From NCBI RefSeq assembly GCF_030812315.1, contig NZ_JAUSSM010000001.1, positions 62,001 to 126,000 of the forward strand: a DNA stretch of 64,000 nt, given 5' to 3'. Position 1 is the stretch's first letter, and each line of letters starts with the position of its first letter. Positions 33,621 to 42,576 of this stretch are shown piece after piece. The notes beneath the pieces are model-generated. The model made no database searches. It saw only the letters and a program-made list of their open reading frames with translations, and was not told the DNA's origin. The DNA is from Arthrobacter oryzae. GTDB lineage: Bacteria > Actinomycetota > Actinomycetes > Actinomycetales > Micrococcaceae. The position numbers and the translations under genes were made by a program.

Positions 33621-35102
33621 ATGACAACGGCCATTTCCCGCCCTCAACTGGTCCGCAGCAGCGACCGCGTTATCGCTGGCGTCTGCGCGGGCCTCGCCGC
33701 CCATCTGGGCTGGCCGGTGCGGATGGTCCGGATCGGCATGGTGGTGGCCGCGCTCGCGGGTGGTGCAGGGCTGGCTTTTTATGCGTGGCTCTGGATCATG
33801 GTCCCCACCGCGGACGAGAACGCGAAGCGGAACGCGCGGCGCCCGGCGTCGCCCATTGCCCCGGCCGTCAGTGCACCGGGGCCGCTGCCGGTGCCGGCGG
33901 ACTTTGTCGCCGCAACATTTCCGGCAACGCCGTTTCCCGCGGGGGTCACCTACCCGGACGGGCCAACGCTCCCGGACGGGCCGGCGTTCCCCGGCTCGCC
34001 AACGCAGGGCTCGCCAATGCAGGGCGCCCCAGTGCAGGGCGCGCCGCCATGGCAGCCGGGTCCGGCGCCCGCGTCCGGTTCCGTCCCCGGGACGGCCACT
34101 TCCCCATGGTTCCGACTCCGGCGCATGCCCTACGGCAAGGAAATCCTGCTGGGCGCCGGCCTGTTGCTGGCAGGTGGAATCCTGACCGCACGGATGCTCG
34201 GCCTCGATGTTCCGCTGGGTACCCTGATCCCCGCCGCGGCCATTCTTGGCGGCGCTGCCATCGCGTGGATGCAGCTGGATGAGACGCGCCGGGCCGGGCT
34301 CCTGGACAAGACCAAGGCGGATCAGGCCGGCGGCTGGGCCAGGCTCGGCGCGGGGCTGGCCCTGGTGGTCGCCGGCGTGCTGGTGATGGTGTCCGGCTCC
34401 GGCTCCTGGGAGCAGACCTGGCTGGCGCTCCTTGCCTCGGTTGCCGTCCTCGGCGGGGTGGCCCTGGTGCTGCTCCCGTGGGGCCTGAAGTTCTGGAGGG
34501 ACCTGGAAGCGGAGCGCGCGGGCAGGGTCCGCGCCACGGAGCGGGCCGAGATCGCGGCGCACCTGCACGACTCCGTCCTGCAGACACTCGCGCTGATCCA
34601 GCGACGCGCAGGCAACGAACACGACGTCGTGCGGCTGGCCCGCGCCCAGGAGCGGGAGCTCCGGGGCTGGCTGTACCGGGACCCCGGCAAGGAGGCCGGC
34701 CAGCTCTCGGAGCGCATCAAGGCTGCCGCCGCTGAGGTGGAGGACTCCTTGGGCAATGCAGTCGACGTGGTCAGCGTGGGCGACACCGCCATGACCGAGC
34801 GGCACGAAGCCCTGGTCCAGGCCAGCCGCGAAGCCATGGTGAACGCATCCCGCCACGGCGGCGGCACGGTGTCGGTCTACCTGGAGGTTGCCGACGGCGG
34901 TGTGGAAATTTTCGTCAAGGACCGCGGGCCCGGCTTCGACCCGCAGTCGGTTCCTGCCGACCGCATGGGGGTCCGGGAATCGATCATCGGGCGGATGAAA
35001 CGCCACGGCGGCACAGCCGTCATCAGCAGCAGTGCGGACGGTACGGAAGTGCGGCTCAGGCTGCCTTCCGACGCCGCGGACAACGGAGAGGGAAAGTCGT
35101 GA
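33621..35102 (+). CDS. PspC-domain sensor histidine kinase (LiaS/DesK-like)
   Basis: 493 aa. N-terminal PspC domain (SSDRVIAGVCAGLAAHLGWP, about residues 13-32, with a TM helix), Pro-rich linker, about four helices, then a HisKA_3 dimerisation domain with phospho-acceptor His316 (AAHLHDSVLQTLALIQRRAG) and a C-terminal HATPase (ASREAMVNASRHGGGTV, GPGFDP, DRMGVRESIIGRMKRHGG). Partner of the response regulator that overlaps its end. Divergent from the PspC set. TTGGAT six bases before the ATG may be its -10. Confidence 0.9.
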   Translation: MTTAISRPQLVRSSDRVIAGVCAGLAAHLGWPVRMVRIGMVVAALAGGAGLAFYAWLWIMVPTADENAKRNARRPASPIAPAVSAPGPLPVPADFVAATFPATPFPAGVTYPDGPTLPDGPAFPGSPTQGSPMQGAPVQGAPPWQPGPAPASGSVPGTATSPWFRLRRMPYGKEILLGAGLLLAGGILTARMLGLDVPLGTLIPAAAILGGAAIAWMQLDETRRAGLLDKTKADQAGGWARLGAGLALVVAGVLVMVSGSGSWEQTWLALLASVAVLGGVALVLLPWGLKFWRDLEAERAGRVRATERAEIAAHLHDSVLQTLALIQRRAGNEHDVVRLARAQERELRGWLYRDPGKEAGQLSERIKAAAAEVEDSLGNAVDVVSVGDTAMTERHEALVQASREAMVNASRHGGGTVSVYLEVADGGVEIFVKDRGPGFDPQSVPADRMGVRESIIGRMKRHGGTAVISSSADGTEVRLRLPSDAADNGEGKS

Positions 35103-35785
35103 ACAACATCGACACAGCGGGCGCGCATGCAGGAGGTGTTCCAGCTATCCGCGTGGTCATTGTGGACGACCACGCCATCTTTCGTTCGGGGCTCAAGGCA
35201 GACCTGGACGCCCGGGTCACCGTGGTGGGCGAAGCCGGAACTGTCGAACAGGCCATCGCCGTGATCGCGCAGACCCGGCCCGAGGTGGTGCTCCTGGACG
35301 TGCACCTGCCCGGAGGACTTGGCGGGGGAGGACGCGAGGTGATCGCCGGCTCGGCGGCCCTGCTGTCCAGCACGCGGTTCCTCGCACTGAGCGTCTCGGA
35401 CGCCGCGGAAGACGTGGTTTCGGTCATCCGCGCCGGAGCCCGCGGGTACGTCACCAAGAGCATCTCCGGCACGGAAATCACCGACGCCGTGCTGCGTGTG
35501 GCCGGCGGCGACGCCGTCTTCTCGCCGCGGCTGGCCGGGTTTGTCCTGGACGCTTTCGGCACTGCCCCGGCGGACATCGCCGACGACGAACTGGACCGCC
35601 TTTCCGCGCGCGAGCTTGAGGTCATGCGGCTCATCGCACGGGGGTACAGCTACAAGGAAGTGGCGAAGGAACTTTTTATCTCCATCAAGACCGTCGAAAC
35701 CCACGTCTCCGCCGTGCTCCGCAAACTGCAGCTTTCCAGCCGCCATGAACTCACCAAGTGGGCGGCGGAGCGCAGGCTCCTCTAG
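35099..35785 (+). CDS. NarL/LuxR-type response regulator, LiaR-like
   Basis: 228 aa; GTG start overlapping the kinase stop (GTGA). Receiver domain with Asp23-Asp24, phosphorylation site Asp67 (VLLDVHLPGG) and Thr/Ser plus Lys positions (SVSDAAEDVV, GYVTKSISG). C-terminal LuxR HTH (SARELEVMRLIARGYSYKEV, AKELFISIKTVETHVSAVLR, KLQLSSRHELTKW). Controls the cell-envelope response with the PspC genes next door by analogy with LiaFSR. Confidence 0.92.
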   Translation: MNNIDTAGAHAGGVPAIRVVIVDDHAIFRSGLKADLDARVTVVGEAGTVEQAIAVIAQTRPEVVLLDVHLPGGLGGGGREVIAGSAALLSSTRFLALSVSDAAEDVVSVIRAGARGYVTKSISGTEITDAVLRVAGGDAVFSPRLAGFVLDAFGTAPADIADDELDRLSARELEVMRLIARGYSYKEVAKELFISIKTVETHVSAVLRKLQLSSRHELTKWAAERRLL

Positions 35786-35793
35786 CCCGCCCA

Positions 35794-35917
35794 CACGCTC
35801 CCTCACATCCTGCCGCTTAAACCCAAACGCTCTCTCACTTCTTGCCGCTTAAACCCAAACGCTCCCTCACATGTGAGAGAGCGTTTGGGTTTTTCCTGCG
35901 AAAAGTGCGAGAGCGTG
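35794..35917. repeat. Composite BIME-like palindromic repeat array
   Basis: Unit AAACCCAAACGCTCTCTCAC is repeated: direct copies end near 35807, 35838 and 35871, and inverted copies run from 35872. The core 35851-35892 is a nearly perfect 21-bp palindrome (20 of 21). It fills the gap between two convergent genes and ends in GGGTTTTT, so it probably terminates transcription both ways. Confidence 0.8.
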
Positions 35918-35918
35918 C

Positions 35919-37148
35919 CTACTTGGCCTTGCCCAGGAAGCCCTGCAGCCGGGCCACGCCGGTGGCGAGGTCGTCGTCGCCGAGGGCGTAGGAGAGACGC
36001 AGGTAGCCCGAGGGGCCAAAAGCCTCGCCCGGCACAACCGCAACTTCAACCTCGTCCAGGATGAGCGCTGCCAGTTCGGCGGAAGTGTGCGGGCGGGCGG
36101 TGCCGTTCGCCGTCTCGAACTCCTTGCCCAGCAGGCCGCGGACGTCCGCGTAGACGTAGAAGGCTCCGGTCGGCGTCGGGCATTCCACTCCGTCGATCGC
36201 GTTCAGGCCGGCGACGATCGCCTTGCGGCGGCGGTCGAAGGCCACCTTCATCTCGTCCACCGCGGTGAGCGGGCCGGAGACGGCAGCGAGGGCAGCGATC
36301 TGCATGATGTTGGAGACGTTGGACGTGGCATGCGACTGCAGGTTGGTTGCCGCCTTGATCACGTCGGCAGGACCGATCATCCAGCCCACCCGCCAGCCGG
36401 TCATGGCGTAGGTCTTGGCAACACCGTTGAGGATAACCACCTTGTCGCCGAGCTCAGGGACGGCGGTTGCAATGGACGTGAACGGAACGCCGTCGTAGGT
36501 CAGGTGTTCGTAGATTTCGTCCGTGACCACCCACAGGCCCTTGGAGGCTGCCCAGAGGCCGATTTCCCGGACCTGTTCGGGCGAGTACACGGAGCCCGTG
36601 GGGTTCGACGGCGAGACGAACAGCAGGATTTTGGTGCGCTCGGTGAGGGCGGCCTCGAGCTGCTCCACGGTGACGAGGTATTCCTGCTCCGGGCCGGCGA
36701 AAACCTCAACCGGCACGCCGCCGGCCAGCCGGATGGCTTCCGGGTACGTGGTCCAGAACGGGGTGGGGACAATGACTTCGTCGCCCGGATCAACCAGGGT
36801 GGCGAAGGTGTTGTAGACCGCCTGCTTGCCGCCGTTGGTCACCAAAACCTGGGAGGCCTCGGCCTTGTAGCCGGAGTCCCGGAGCGTCTTCTCGGCAATG
36901 GCCTGCTTGAGCTCCGGCAGGCCTGCGGCGGGGGAGTAGCGGTGGTACTTCGGCTGGCTGGCGGCCTCAATGGCGGCCTGCACGATATAGCCGGGCGTCG
37001 GGAAGTCGGGCTCCCCGGCGCCGAAGCCGATGACCGGCCGTCCGGCTGCCTTAAGTGCCTTGGCCTTGGCATCAACGGCAAGGGTGGCGGATTCGGCTAT
37101 GGCGGAAATGCGTTGGGATACGCGGGCGGCAGGCATGGCGGGGTCCAT
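35919..37148 (-). CDS. Aspartate/aromatic-type class I aminotransferase
   Basis: 409 aa PLP-fold-type-I enzyme. [20 protein letters not shown] at the start, [20 protein letters not shown] (about 39-58), [30 protein letters not shown], and the PLP lysine in [14 protein letters not shown] (Lys in the AKT motif, about 244). Length is normal. Typical of bacterial AspAT-1b, making aspartate, but substrate specificity cannot be read. Next gene is tRNA-Trp, divergent. Confidence 0.9.
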   Translation of the reverse strand: MDPAMPAARVSQRISAIAESATLAVDAKAKALKAAGRPVIGFGAGEPDFPTPGYIVQAAIEAASQPKYHRYSPAAGLPELKQAIAEKTLRDSGYKAEASQVLVTNGGKQAVYNTFATLVDPGDEVIVPTPFWTTYPEAIRLAGGVPVEVFAGPEQEYLVTVEQLEAALTERTKILLFVSPSNPTGSVYSPEQVREIGLWAASKGLWVVTDEIYEHLTYDGVPFTSIATAVPELGDKVVILNGVAKTYAMTGWRVGWMIGPADVIKAATNLQSHATSNVSNIMQIAALAAVSGPLTAVDEMKVAFDRRRKAIVAGLNAIDGVECPTPTGAFYVYADVRGLLGKEFETANGTARPHTSAELAALILDEVEVAVVPGEAFGPSGYLRLSYALGDDDLATGVARLQGFLGKAK

Positions 37149-37298
37149 TCTTTGCTTGCAGCTCGATGGCTGGTTGTGGGATTCGACGAGATCTACTCTA
37201 TGCTGTTCAGCGGATCGTTCAGCGTGGCGGCCAGGAATGTGACCGTGTCACGGTCAGCAGCTCCCGGCAGCGGCAACGAAGGTCCAAAATGAGGCTGG

Positions 37299-37328
37299 TT
37301 CGACGTAAGCGCAGTTGTTGCGTAGACT
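37299..37328 (+). promoter_or_regulatory. Promoter of the tRNA-Trp/secE transcript
   Basis: TTCGAC (37299-37304), 18-base spacer, TAGACT (37323-37328). The same TAGACT occurs at the rpsL and tuf promoters. Confidence 0.5.
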
Positions 37329-37411
37329 AGTTCTCCGGTGTTGAAAACACGATGATGGCCTGCGCCCCGTGAAGTTTGCGGGAAGTGTGGTGTGATTGGT
37401 TTTCGATCCAT

Positions 37412-37484
37412 AGGGTAGTGGCGCAATTGGTAGCGCAGCGGTCTCCAAAACCGCAGGTTGCAGGTTCGAGTCCTGTCTGCCCTG
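37412..37484 (+). tRNA. trpT: tRNA-Trp (anticodon CCA)
   Basis: 73 nt cloverleaf. Acceptor stem AGGGTAG (37412-37418) pairs with CTGCCCT (37477-37483), discriminator G. Anticodon loop CTCCAAA flanked by GCGGT/ACCGC; anticodon CCA at 37445-37447. T-loop GGTTCGAGTCC is intact. No encoded CCA follows. Placement directly upstream of secE is standard for actinobacteria. Confidence 0.96.
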
Positions 37485-37565
37485 CGCAAGCGGTTCCGGC
37501 GGTGAGCCGGAGCCTGCGCAGCAACCATGGTTCAGTTCAGAGCCGGGTATCCGACATTTGCGAGG

Positions 37566-37850
37566 ATGAGTGAGGACCAGGTGACCGAAACGGCTGCAAG
37601 CAGCTCCAAGGGCCGCCCCGCCAAGAATGCTGCTAAGGCAGGCTTCTTCGCTCGCATCGCACTCTTCGTCCGCCAGGTCATCGGCGAGCTCAAGAAGGTC
37701 GTAGCACCCACCCGCAAGGAACTGATCAACTACACGCTCGTGGTGCTGGTGTTCGTGATCATCATGATGCTCATTGTTACCGTCCTGGACCTGGCGTTCG
37801 GGACCGGAGTGAGCTGGGTCTTCGGCGGCACAGGCCCCGCGGACCGCTAA
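37566..37850 (+). CDS. secE: Preprotein translocase subunit SecE
   Basis: About 94 aa from ATG (MSEDQVTETAASS); GTG at 37581 (MTETAASSSKG) is the alternative and has AGGA upstream. One TM helix (YTLVVLVFVIIMMLIVTVLD) after the conserved amphipathic segment FVRQVIGELKKVVAPTRKEL. Stabilises SecY in the Sec channel. It sits 82 bp after tRNA-Trp and 115 bp before nusG in the standard order. Confidence 0.93.
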   Translation: MSEDQVTETAASSSKGRPAKNAAKAGFFARIALFVRQVIGELKKVVAPTRKELINYTLVVLVFVIIMMLIVTVLDLAFGTGVSWVFGGTGPADR

Positions 37851-37965
37851 GGCGATCCGTCCGCAGACTGCGTGGAAGGCTCCGGGAATCCGGAAGCATT
37901 CACGGGGTGTGCGGAATTGAGCCATTTAAATAGGCATGTTTAGCAATGAGGAAGCAGGAGACCAA

Positions 37966-38811
37966 GTGTCTGAGCAGGAGCTCGAGGTAACTGAGACTGA
38001 GCTGGATGGGTCCACAGACAGCACAACTGACGCCGCGGCCGTAGCCGGGGAAGAGTCCGAGGTTGAGTCTGCTGTGCCCGATTCCACCGACGATTCCTCT
38101 GAAGCCGACGCTGATGCTGATGCTGATGCTGATGACGCCGAAACGGGCGAGGCCGATGCTGACTCCGATGAAGAGGCTGACGCCTTGGCCGCCGCGGCCG
38201 CCAAGGCTGAGGTTGATCCGGCTGATGAGTTCAAGGCCAAGCTGCGCCGCCAGGAAGGTGACTGGTACGTCATCCACTCCTACGCAGGCTACGAAAACCG
38301 CGTCAAGGCAAACCTTGAAACCCGCATCCAGACCCTGGACATGGAAGATTACATCTTCGAAATCCAGGTTCCCATGGAAGAAGTCGTGGAGATCAAGAAC
38401 GCCCAGCGCAAGGTCATCAACCGCGTCCGCATTCCCGGCTACGTCCTCGTCCGCATGGACCTGACGGATGCCTCCTGGGGTGCCGTCCGGCACACCCCCG
38501 GTGTCACCGGCTTCGTGGGCAACGCCCACAATCCCGTGCCGCTGCGCCTTGACGAGGTCTTCTCCATGCTCGCCCCGGTCTTCGAAGAAGAGCAGGCCGA
38601 GAAGGGTAAGCCGGTCAAGCACGCCGCCGCCCCCGTGGACGTGGACTTTGAAGTCGGCGAGTCCGTCATCGTCAAGGAAGGTCCGTTCGAGACCCTCCCC
38701 GCCACGATCTCCGAGATCAAGATCGATTCCCAGACCCTCGTGGTCCTGGTTTCCATCTTCGAACGCGAGACTCCGGTAACCCTGGCGTTCAACCAGGTCA
38801 CCAAGATCTAG
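37966..38811 (+). CDS. nusG: Transcription termination/antitermination protein NusG
   Basis: 281 aa from the GTG preceded by AGCAGGAGACC; an in-frame ATG at 37936 lacks a site. N-terminal acidic disordered extension of about 90 residues (includes a [12 protein letters not shown] run from the tandem GCTGAT hexamer), then NGN ([20 protein letters not shown]), a conserved VPMEEVVEI segment and KOW ([20 protein letters not shown]). Modulates RNA polymerase elongation and couples ribosomes to transcription. High-GC Gram-positive NusG usually has such an extension. Confidence 0.95.
   Translation: MSEQELEVTETELDGSTDSTTDAAAVAGEESEVESAVPDSTDDSSEADADADADADDAETGEADADSDEEADALAAAAAKAEVDPADEFKAKLRRQEGDWYVIHSYAGYENRVKANLETRIQTLDMEDYIFEIQVPMEEVVEIKNAQRKVINRVRIPGYVLVRMDLTDASWGAVRHTPGVTGFVGNAHNPVPLRLDEVFSMLAPVFEEEQAEKGKPVKHAAAPVDVDFEVGESVIVKEGPFETLPATISEIKIDSQTLVVLVSIFERETPVTLAFNQVTKI
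38110..38133 (+). repeat. Tandem GCTGAT hexamers inside nusG
   Basis: Four exact GCTGAT copies encode alternating Ala-Asp in the acidic tail. Units are in frame, so copy-number changes would keep the gene open. Confidence 0.9.
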
Positions 38812-38944
38812 CACCACCCCCACAGAATTCGCTCCGGGGCTGCCCGCTTAGCAGCCTCGAAGCGGCCGGTCGCCTCGCCATGGCGGCCACCAACCTGAGG
38901 CACGCTCCTGTGTCCCAGGACGTAATTGAGAGAAGGACCCTACA

Positions 38945-39376
38945 TTGGCTCCCAAGAAGAAGGTCACCGGCCTCATCAAGCTGCAGATCCAGGCAGGTGC
39001 CGCCAACCCGGCCCCGCCGATCGGTCCTGCGCTTGGCCAGCACGGTGTCAACATCATGGAATTCTGCAAGGCGTACAACGCTGCGACGGAATCCCAGCGC
39101 GGAAACGTTATTCCCGTGGAAATCACGGTCTACGAAGACCGCTCGTTCACGTTCATCACCAAGACCCCGCCGGCTGCAGAGCTCATCAAAAAGGCTGCAG
39201 GCGTTGCCAAGGGTTCACCGACCCCGCACACCGTCAAGGTTGCCAAGCTGACGCAGGCACAGGTCAACGAGATCGCCACCACCAAGATGGAAGACCTCAA
39301 CGCCACGAGCCTCGAAGGCGCAGCGAAGATCATCGCCGGCACCGCCCGTTCCATGGGTATCACCGTCGAGGGTTAA
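38945..39376 (+). CDS. rplK: Ribosomal protein L11
   Basis: 143 aa; TTG start with GAGAGAAGGAC upstream. [20 protein letters not shown] is the thiostrepton-loop-binding N-terminal domain, [20 protein letters not shown] the linker and C-terminal RNA-binding domain. Normal length. L11 anchors the GTPase-associated centre of 23S rRNA and is first of the L11-L1 unit. Confidence 0.97.
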
Positions 39377-39565
39377 TCCCCACCGCTGATGCGGTGTCTG
39401 GTCGGGCAAACCGATGACGACGCCGGACAGCACCGCCGGGAGACCGGCACCACTGAAACATTGAAATGTCAGGAAATCCGGACCGGATAACACCAGCCGG
39501 AGTCCTGACTGTGGCAGGGCCCAGCGCGGTCCGCAGACCACAACTGCACAAGGAGAATAAGCAGC

Positions 39566-40273
39566 ATGGCAAAGCGCAGCAAAGCATATGAGGCAGCCGC
39601 CGCCAAGATCGACGCGGAGAAGTTCTACGCGCCGTTCGAGGCAGTGACGCTGGCCAAGGACACCAACCCGTCCAAGTTCGACGCCACCGTTGAGGTCGCT
39701 TTCCGCCTGGGTGTAGACCCGCGTAAGGCTGACCAGATGGTCCGCGGCACCGTTAACCTGCCGCACGGCACCGGTAAGGTTGCCCGCGTCCTCGTCTTCG
39801 CAACGGGCGACAAGGCCGAAGCAGCAATCGCTGCCGGCGCCGACTTCGTTGGTTCCGACGACCTGATCGAAAAGATCGCGGCCGGCTGGACCGACTTCGA
39901 CTCCGCCGTTGCCACCCCTGACCTCATGGGCAAGGTTGGCCGCCTCGGCAAGGTCCTGGGTCCGCGTAACCTGATGCCGAACCCGAAGACCGGCACCGTG
40001 ACCGCTGACGTCGCCAAGGCCGTCAACGACATCAAGGGCGGCAAGATCGACTTCCGCGTCGACAAGCACTCCAACCTGCACTTCATCATCGGCAAGGTTT
40101 CGTTCGACGCCATCAAGCTGGCCGAGAACTACGCAGCAGCACTGGAAGAGGTCCTTCGCCTGAAGCCGTCCGCTTCCAAGGGCCGCTACATCCAGAAGGC
40201 CACCGTGGCTACCACGTTCGGCCCGGGCATCTCGGTTGACCCCAACGTCACCAAGGTCCTGACCGAGGTTTAG
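39566..40273 (+). CDS. rplA: Ribosomal protein L1
   Basis: 235 aa, starting [20 protein letters not shown]. Conserved [40 protein letters not shown] and [15 protein letters not shown]. Forms the L1 stalk. It lies 189 bp after rplK; the gap has no obvious gene. A terminator follows at 40293-40324, so the L11-L1 unit ends before the GNAT genes. Confidence 0.97.
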   Translation: MAKRSKAYEAAAAKIDAEKFYAPFEAVTLAKDTNPSKFDATVEVAFRLGVDPRKADQMVRGTVNLPHGTGKVARVLVFATGDKAEAAIAAGADFVGSDDLIEKIAAGWTDFDSAVATPDLMGKVGRLGKVLGPRNLMPNPKTGTVTADVAKAVNDIKGGKIDFRVDKHSNLHFIIGKVSFDAIKLAENYAAALEEVLRLKPSASKGRYIQKATVATTFGPGISVDPNVTKVLTEV

Positions 40274-40292
40274 TCCTCACAAGGCTCGTAGG

Positions 40293-40324
40293 AAAGACCG
40301 TCCCGCATCTGCGGGGCGGTCTTT
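40293..40324 (+). terminator. Terminator after rplA
   Basis: 14-bp stem AAAGACCGTCCCGC / GCGGGGCGGTCTTT with ATCT loop, followed by CTGCGTTTGCG. Confidence 0.85.
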
Positions 40325-40369
40325 CTGCGTTTGCGTGCTTTGCCCGTTTGCTGCAGTCAGAACGGCGGT

Positions 40370-40375
40370 TAGGCT
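40370..40375 (+). promoter_or_regulatory. -10 hexamer of the GNAT cluster, leaderless arrangement
   Basis: TAGGCT is followed by six bases and the GTG at 40382, as at murB. Confidence 0.45.
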
Positions 40376-40381
40376 GTCCCC

Positions 40382-41473
40382 GTGAAGACAGCGCCGTACC
40401 TCATAGAACCCCTTGTCCTGCCCGCAGCCGTGGACGCCCCGGATGCCGGTGACTTCCTGGAATTCGGAGAGCTCAGCGATGCCCTGGTGCTTGAGGCGTG
40501 GGGCAACCCGGACCGTTGCACACCGGCCAAAACCCGGCTCCAGTATTGGCGCGATAGCCCCTACACCCAGGTGCGGCTCTTCTTCGTGCGGGTGGACGGA
40601 CGCATGGCGGGGAGGTCCTGGATCCGTTTCGGGCTTCAGGAGAACGTCCACACCGCGCTGCTCCACGTGAATGTCCTGGCGGAGTATTCCGGACGTGGCA
40701 TCGGCCGGGCGCTGCTTGACCACGCTGAGGAGCTGGCCACCTCGCGCGGCTGCACCACGCTGCAGACTTTCACGGAGCACCCGGCGGACTTCGACGTCGA
40801 CGGTCCGCGGCTGCTCAAGCCCGCAACGGGCACCGGAGGAGTGCCGGCCGAGGCCCGGGGAGTCCGCTTCGCGCAGCGGGCCGGCTACAGGCTGGAACAG
40901 GTGGAGCGCTTCAGCACGCTGGCGCTGCCCCCCGCTGAAGACACGTTGGCTACTCTGGAAGGCGACGCACTGTACAAAGGCGGGGAACACTATGAGCTGC
41001 TGCACTGGACGGACAGTTGTCCCGAGGAGTACGCGGCTCAGCTGGCTGTCCTGATGTCGCGCATGAGTACGGACACTCCCGCCGGAGGGCTGAGCTACGA
41101 CGAGGAATCCTGGGACGTGGCGAGGGTCCGCCATGTCGAAAATAGGTGGAAGCAGGCAGGCCTGGACTCCCTGGTGGCCAGCGCGCGCCACCGCGAAACC
41201 GGGGAGCTCGCCGCGTACTCGGTCCTTCAGGTGTCGGACGGGAAACCCTGGCTGGCGAACCAGGACGATACCCTGGTGGCCAGTCATCACCGCGGCCATC
41301 GTCTCGGCATGCTGGTCAAAATCCTCAACATCCGCCGGCTGCTCAGGGGCTACCCCGGCGTGGAGCGCATCGTCACGTTCAACGCCGCAGAGAACGACCA
41401 CATGCTGTCCATCAACGTAGCCCTCGGATTCCGTCCCGCCGGGTACGACGGCGAATGGCAGAAGACCCTGTGA
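40382..41473 (+). CDS. Double-GNAT acetyltransferase 1 of 3
   Basis: 363 aa; GTG start. First GNAT domain has LLHVNVLAEYSGRGIGRALL (acetyl-CoA loop G-R-G-I-G, about 95-114) and a DHAEELATSRG helix. The second domain ends QDDTLVASHHRGHRLGMLVK (R-G-H-R-L-G, about 294-313), NIRRLLRGYPG, NAAENDHMLSINVALGFRP. The same two-domain plan as MshD, but lacking the mycothiol synthase details. First of three overlapping paralogues inserted between rplA and rplJ. Substrate unknown. Confidence 0.85.
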   Translation: MKTAPYLIEPLVLPAAVDAPDAGDFLEFGELSDALVLEAWGNPDRCTPAKTRLQYWRDSPYTQVRLFFVRVDGRMAGRSWIRFGLQENVHTALLHVNVLAEYSGRGIGRALLDHAEELATSRGCTTLQTFTEHPADFDVDGPRLLKPATGTGGVPAEARGVRFAQRAGYRLEQVERFSTLALPPAEDTLATLEGDALYKGGEHYELLHWTDSCPEEYAAQLAVLMSRMSTDTPAGGLSYDEESWDVARVRHVENRWKQAGLDSLVASARHRETGELAAYSVLQVSDGKPWLANQDDTLVASHHRGHRLGMLVKILNIRRLLRGYPGVERIVTFNAAENDHMLSINVALGFRPAGYDGEWQKTL

Positions 41474-42576
41474 GCGGCCTGTCCATCACCGCCGTCCCCG
41501 TCCCGCAGCCCGGCGACGAAGGGACGGAACGTGCCGCCGACCTGCGGGCTTGCCGTGCGATCAGGGACGCGCACCATCTGGACCTGTGGGGAAACCTGGA
41601 CCGCGGGTCCACCCTCCGGGAGGACCAGGAGTATTGGCGGGGCAGCGAGTACGAGGAACGCCTGCAGTTCCTGGCCCGGCTCGATGGAGCGCAGGCGGGG
41701 ACCTGCTCGGTGGTGCTGCCGCTCAAGGAGAACACTGCCGCGGCCTGGATCGAAGTCCTGGTAGCTGCGCCATACCGGCGGCAGGGGATTGGCCGGCGCC
41801 TGCTGGCGGTCGCCGAGGAAACTGCCCGCGGAAGCGGGCGCCGGGTTTTTGAAGGCTACTGCGAGGAGCCCGTGCTGCCGCTTGGTGAGCACGGGTCGCA
41901 GCGGGACAACGGGGAACTGCCGGCGAAGTCGGGGAGTGGGGGAGTGCCGCTGAACCTTGCCTCCACCCGCTTCGCACTGGCCTCCGGCTACGAGCTGGAG
42001 CAGGTGGAGAGATCGAGCAGGCTCCCGCTGCCCGTCGACCCCGCACTGCTGGACAGGCTGGAAGCCGATGCCATTGCCCATGCCGGCGGCTACCGGGTGG
42101 TGGGCTGGCAAAGCCGCTGTCCGGACACCCTTGTGGACGCCTACGCGGTCCTCAAGGGCCGGATGAGCGCAGATGTGCCTACTGCGGGCCTGGTAGCGGA
42201 GTTCGAAGAATGGGACGCACCGAGGGTCCGGGATGAGGAACAAAGCTGGGAGCGCGGCGGTGTCTCTTCGCTCGTGGCCGCGGTGCAGCACTCAGGCACC
42301 GGTGAACTGGCGGCCTACACGGTGCTGAGCTACCGTCCGGAGCGGCCCAACACGCTGATCCAGGAGGACACGCTGGTGGCGGGACCGCATCGCGGCCACC
42401 GGCTGGGCATGCTGGCCAAGATCGCAAACATCCGGCGCGCCCAGGAGGTCTGCCCTGCCGCCGGGTCCGTCATCACATGGAATGCCAGCGAAAACGGGCA
42501 TATGCTGGCGATAAATATTTCGCTTGGATTCAAGCCCGCTGGCTTTGAAGGTGAGTGGCAGAAACGACTGGAATGA
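41470..42576 (+). CDS. Double-GNAT acetyltransferase 2 of 3
   Basis: 368 aa; GTG start overlapping the previous stop (GTGA). N-terminal domain loop EVLVAAPYRRQGIGRRLLAV (about 95-114), C-terminal domain QEDTLVAGPHRGHRLGMLAK and NIRRAQEVCPAAGSVITWNA followed by SENGHMLAINISLGF. The start of the reading frame is inside the preceding gene, hence the short overlap. Similar to its neighbours in every domain; a recent duplication with divergence. Product unknown. Confidence 0.85.
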   Translation: MSGLSITAVPVPQPGDEGTERAADLRACRAIRDAHHLDLWGNLDRGSTLREDQEYWRGSEYEERLQFLARLDGAQAGTCSVVLPLKENTAAAWIEVLVAAPYRRQGIGRRLLAVAEETARGSGRRVFEGYCEEPVLPLGEHGSQRDNGELPAKSGSGGVPLNLASTRFALASGYELEQVERSSRLPLPVDPALLDRLEADAIAHAGGYRVVGWQSRCPDTLVDAYAVLKGRMSADVPTAGLVAEFEEWDAPRVRDEEQSWERGGVSSLVAAVQHSGTGELAAYTVLSYRPERPNTLIQEDTLVAGPHRGHRLGMLAKIANIRRAQEVCPAAGSVITWNASENGHMLAINISLGFKPAGFEGEWQKRLE

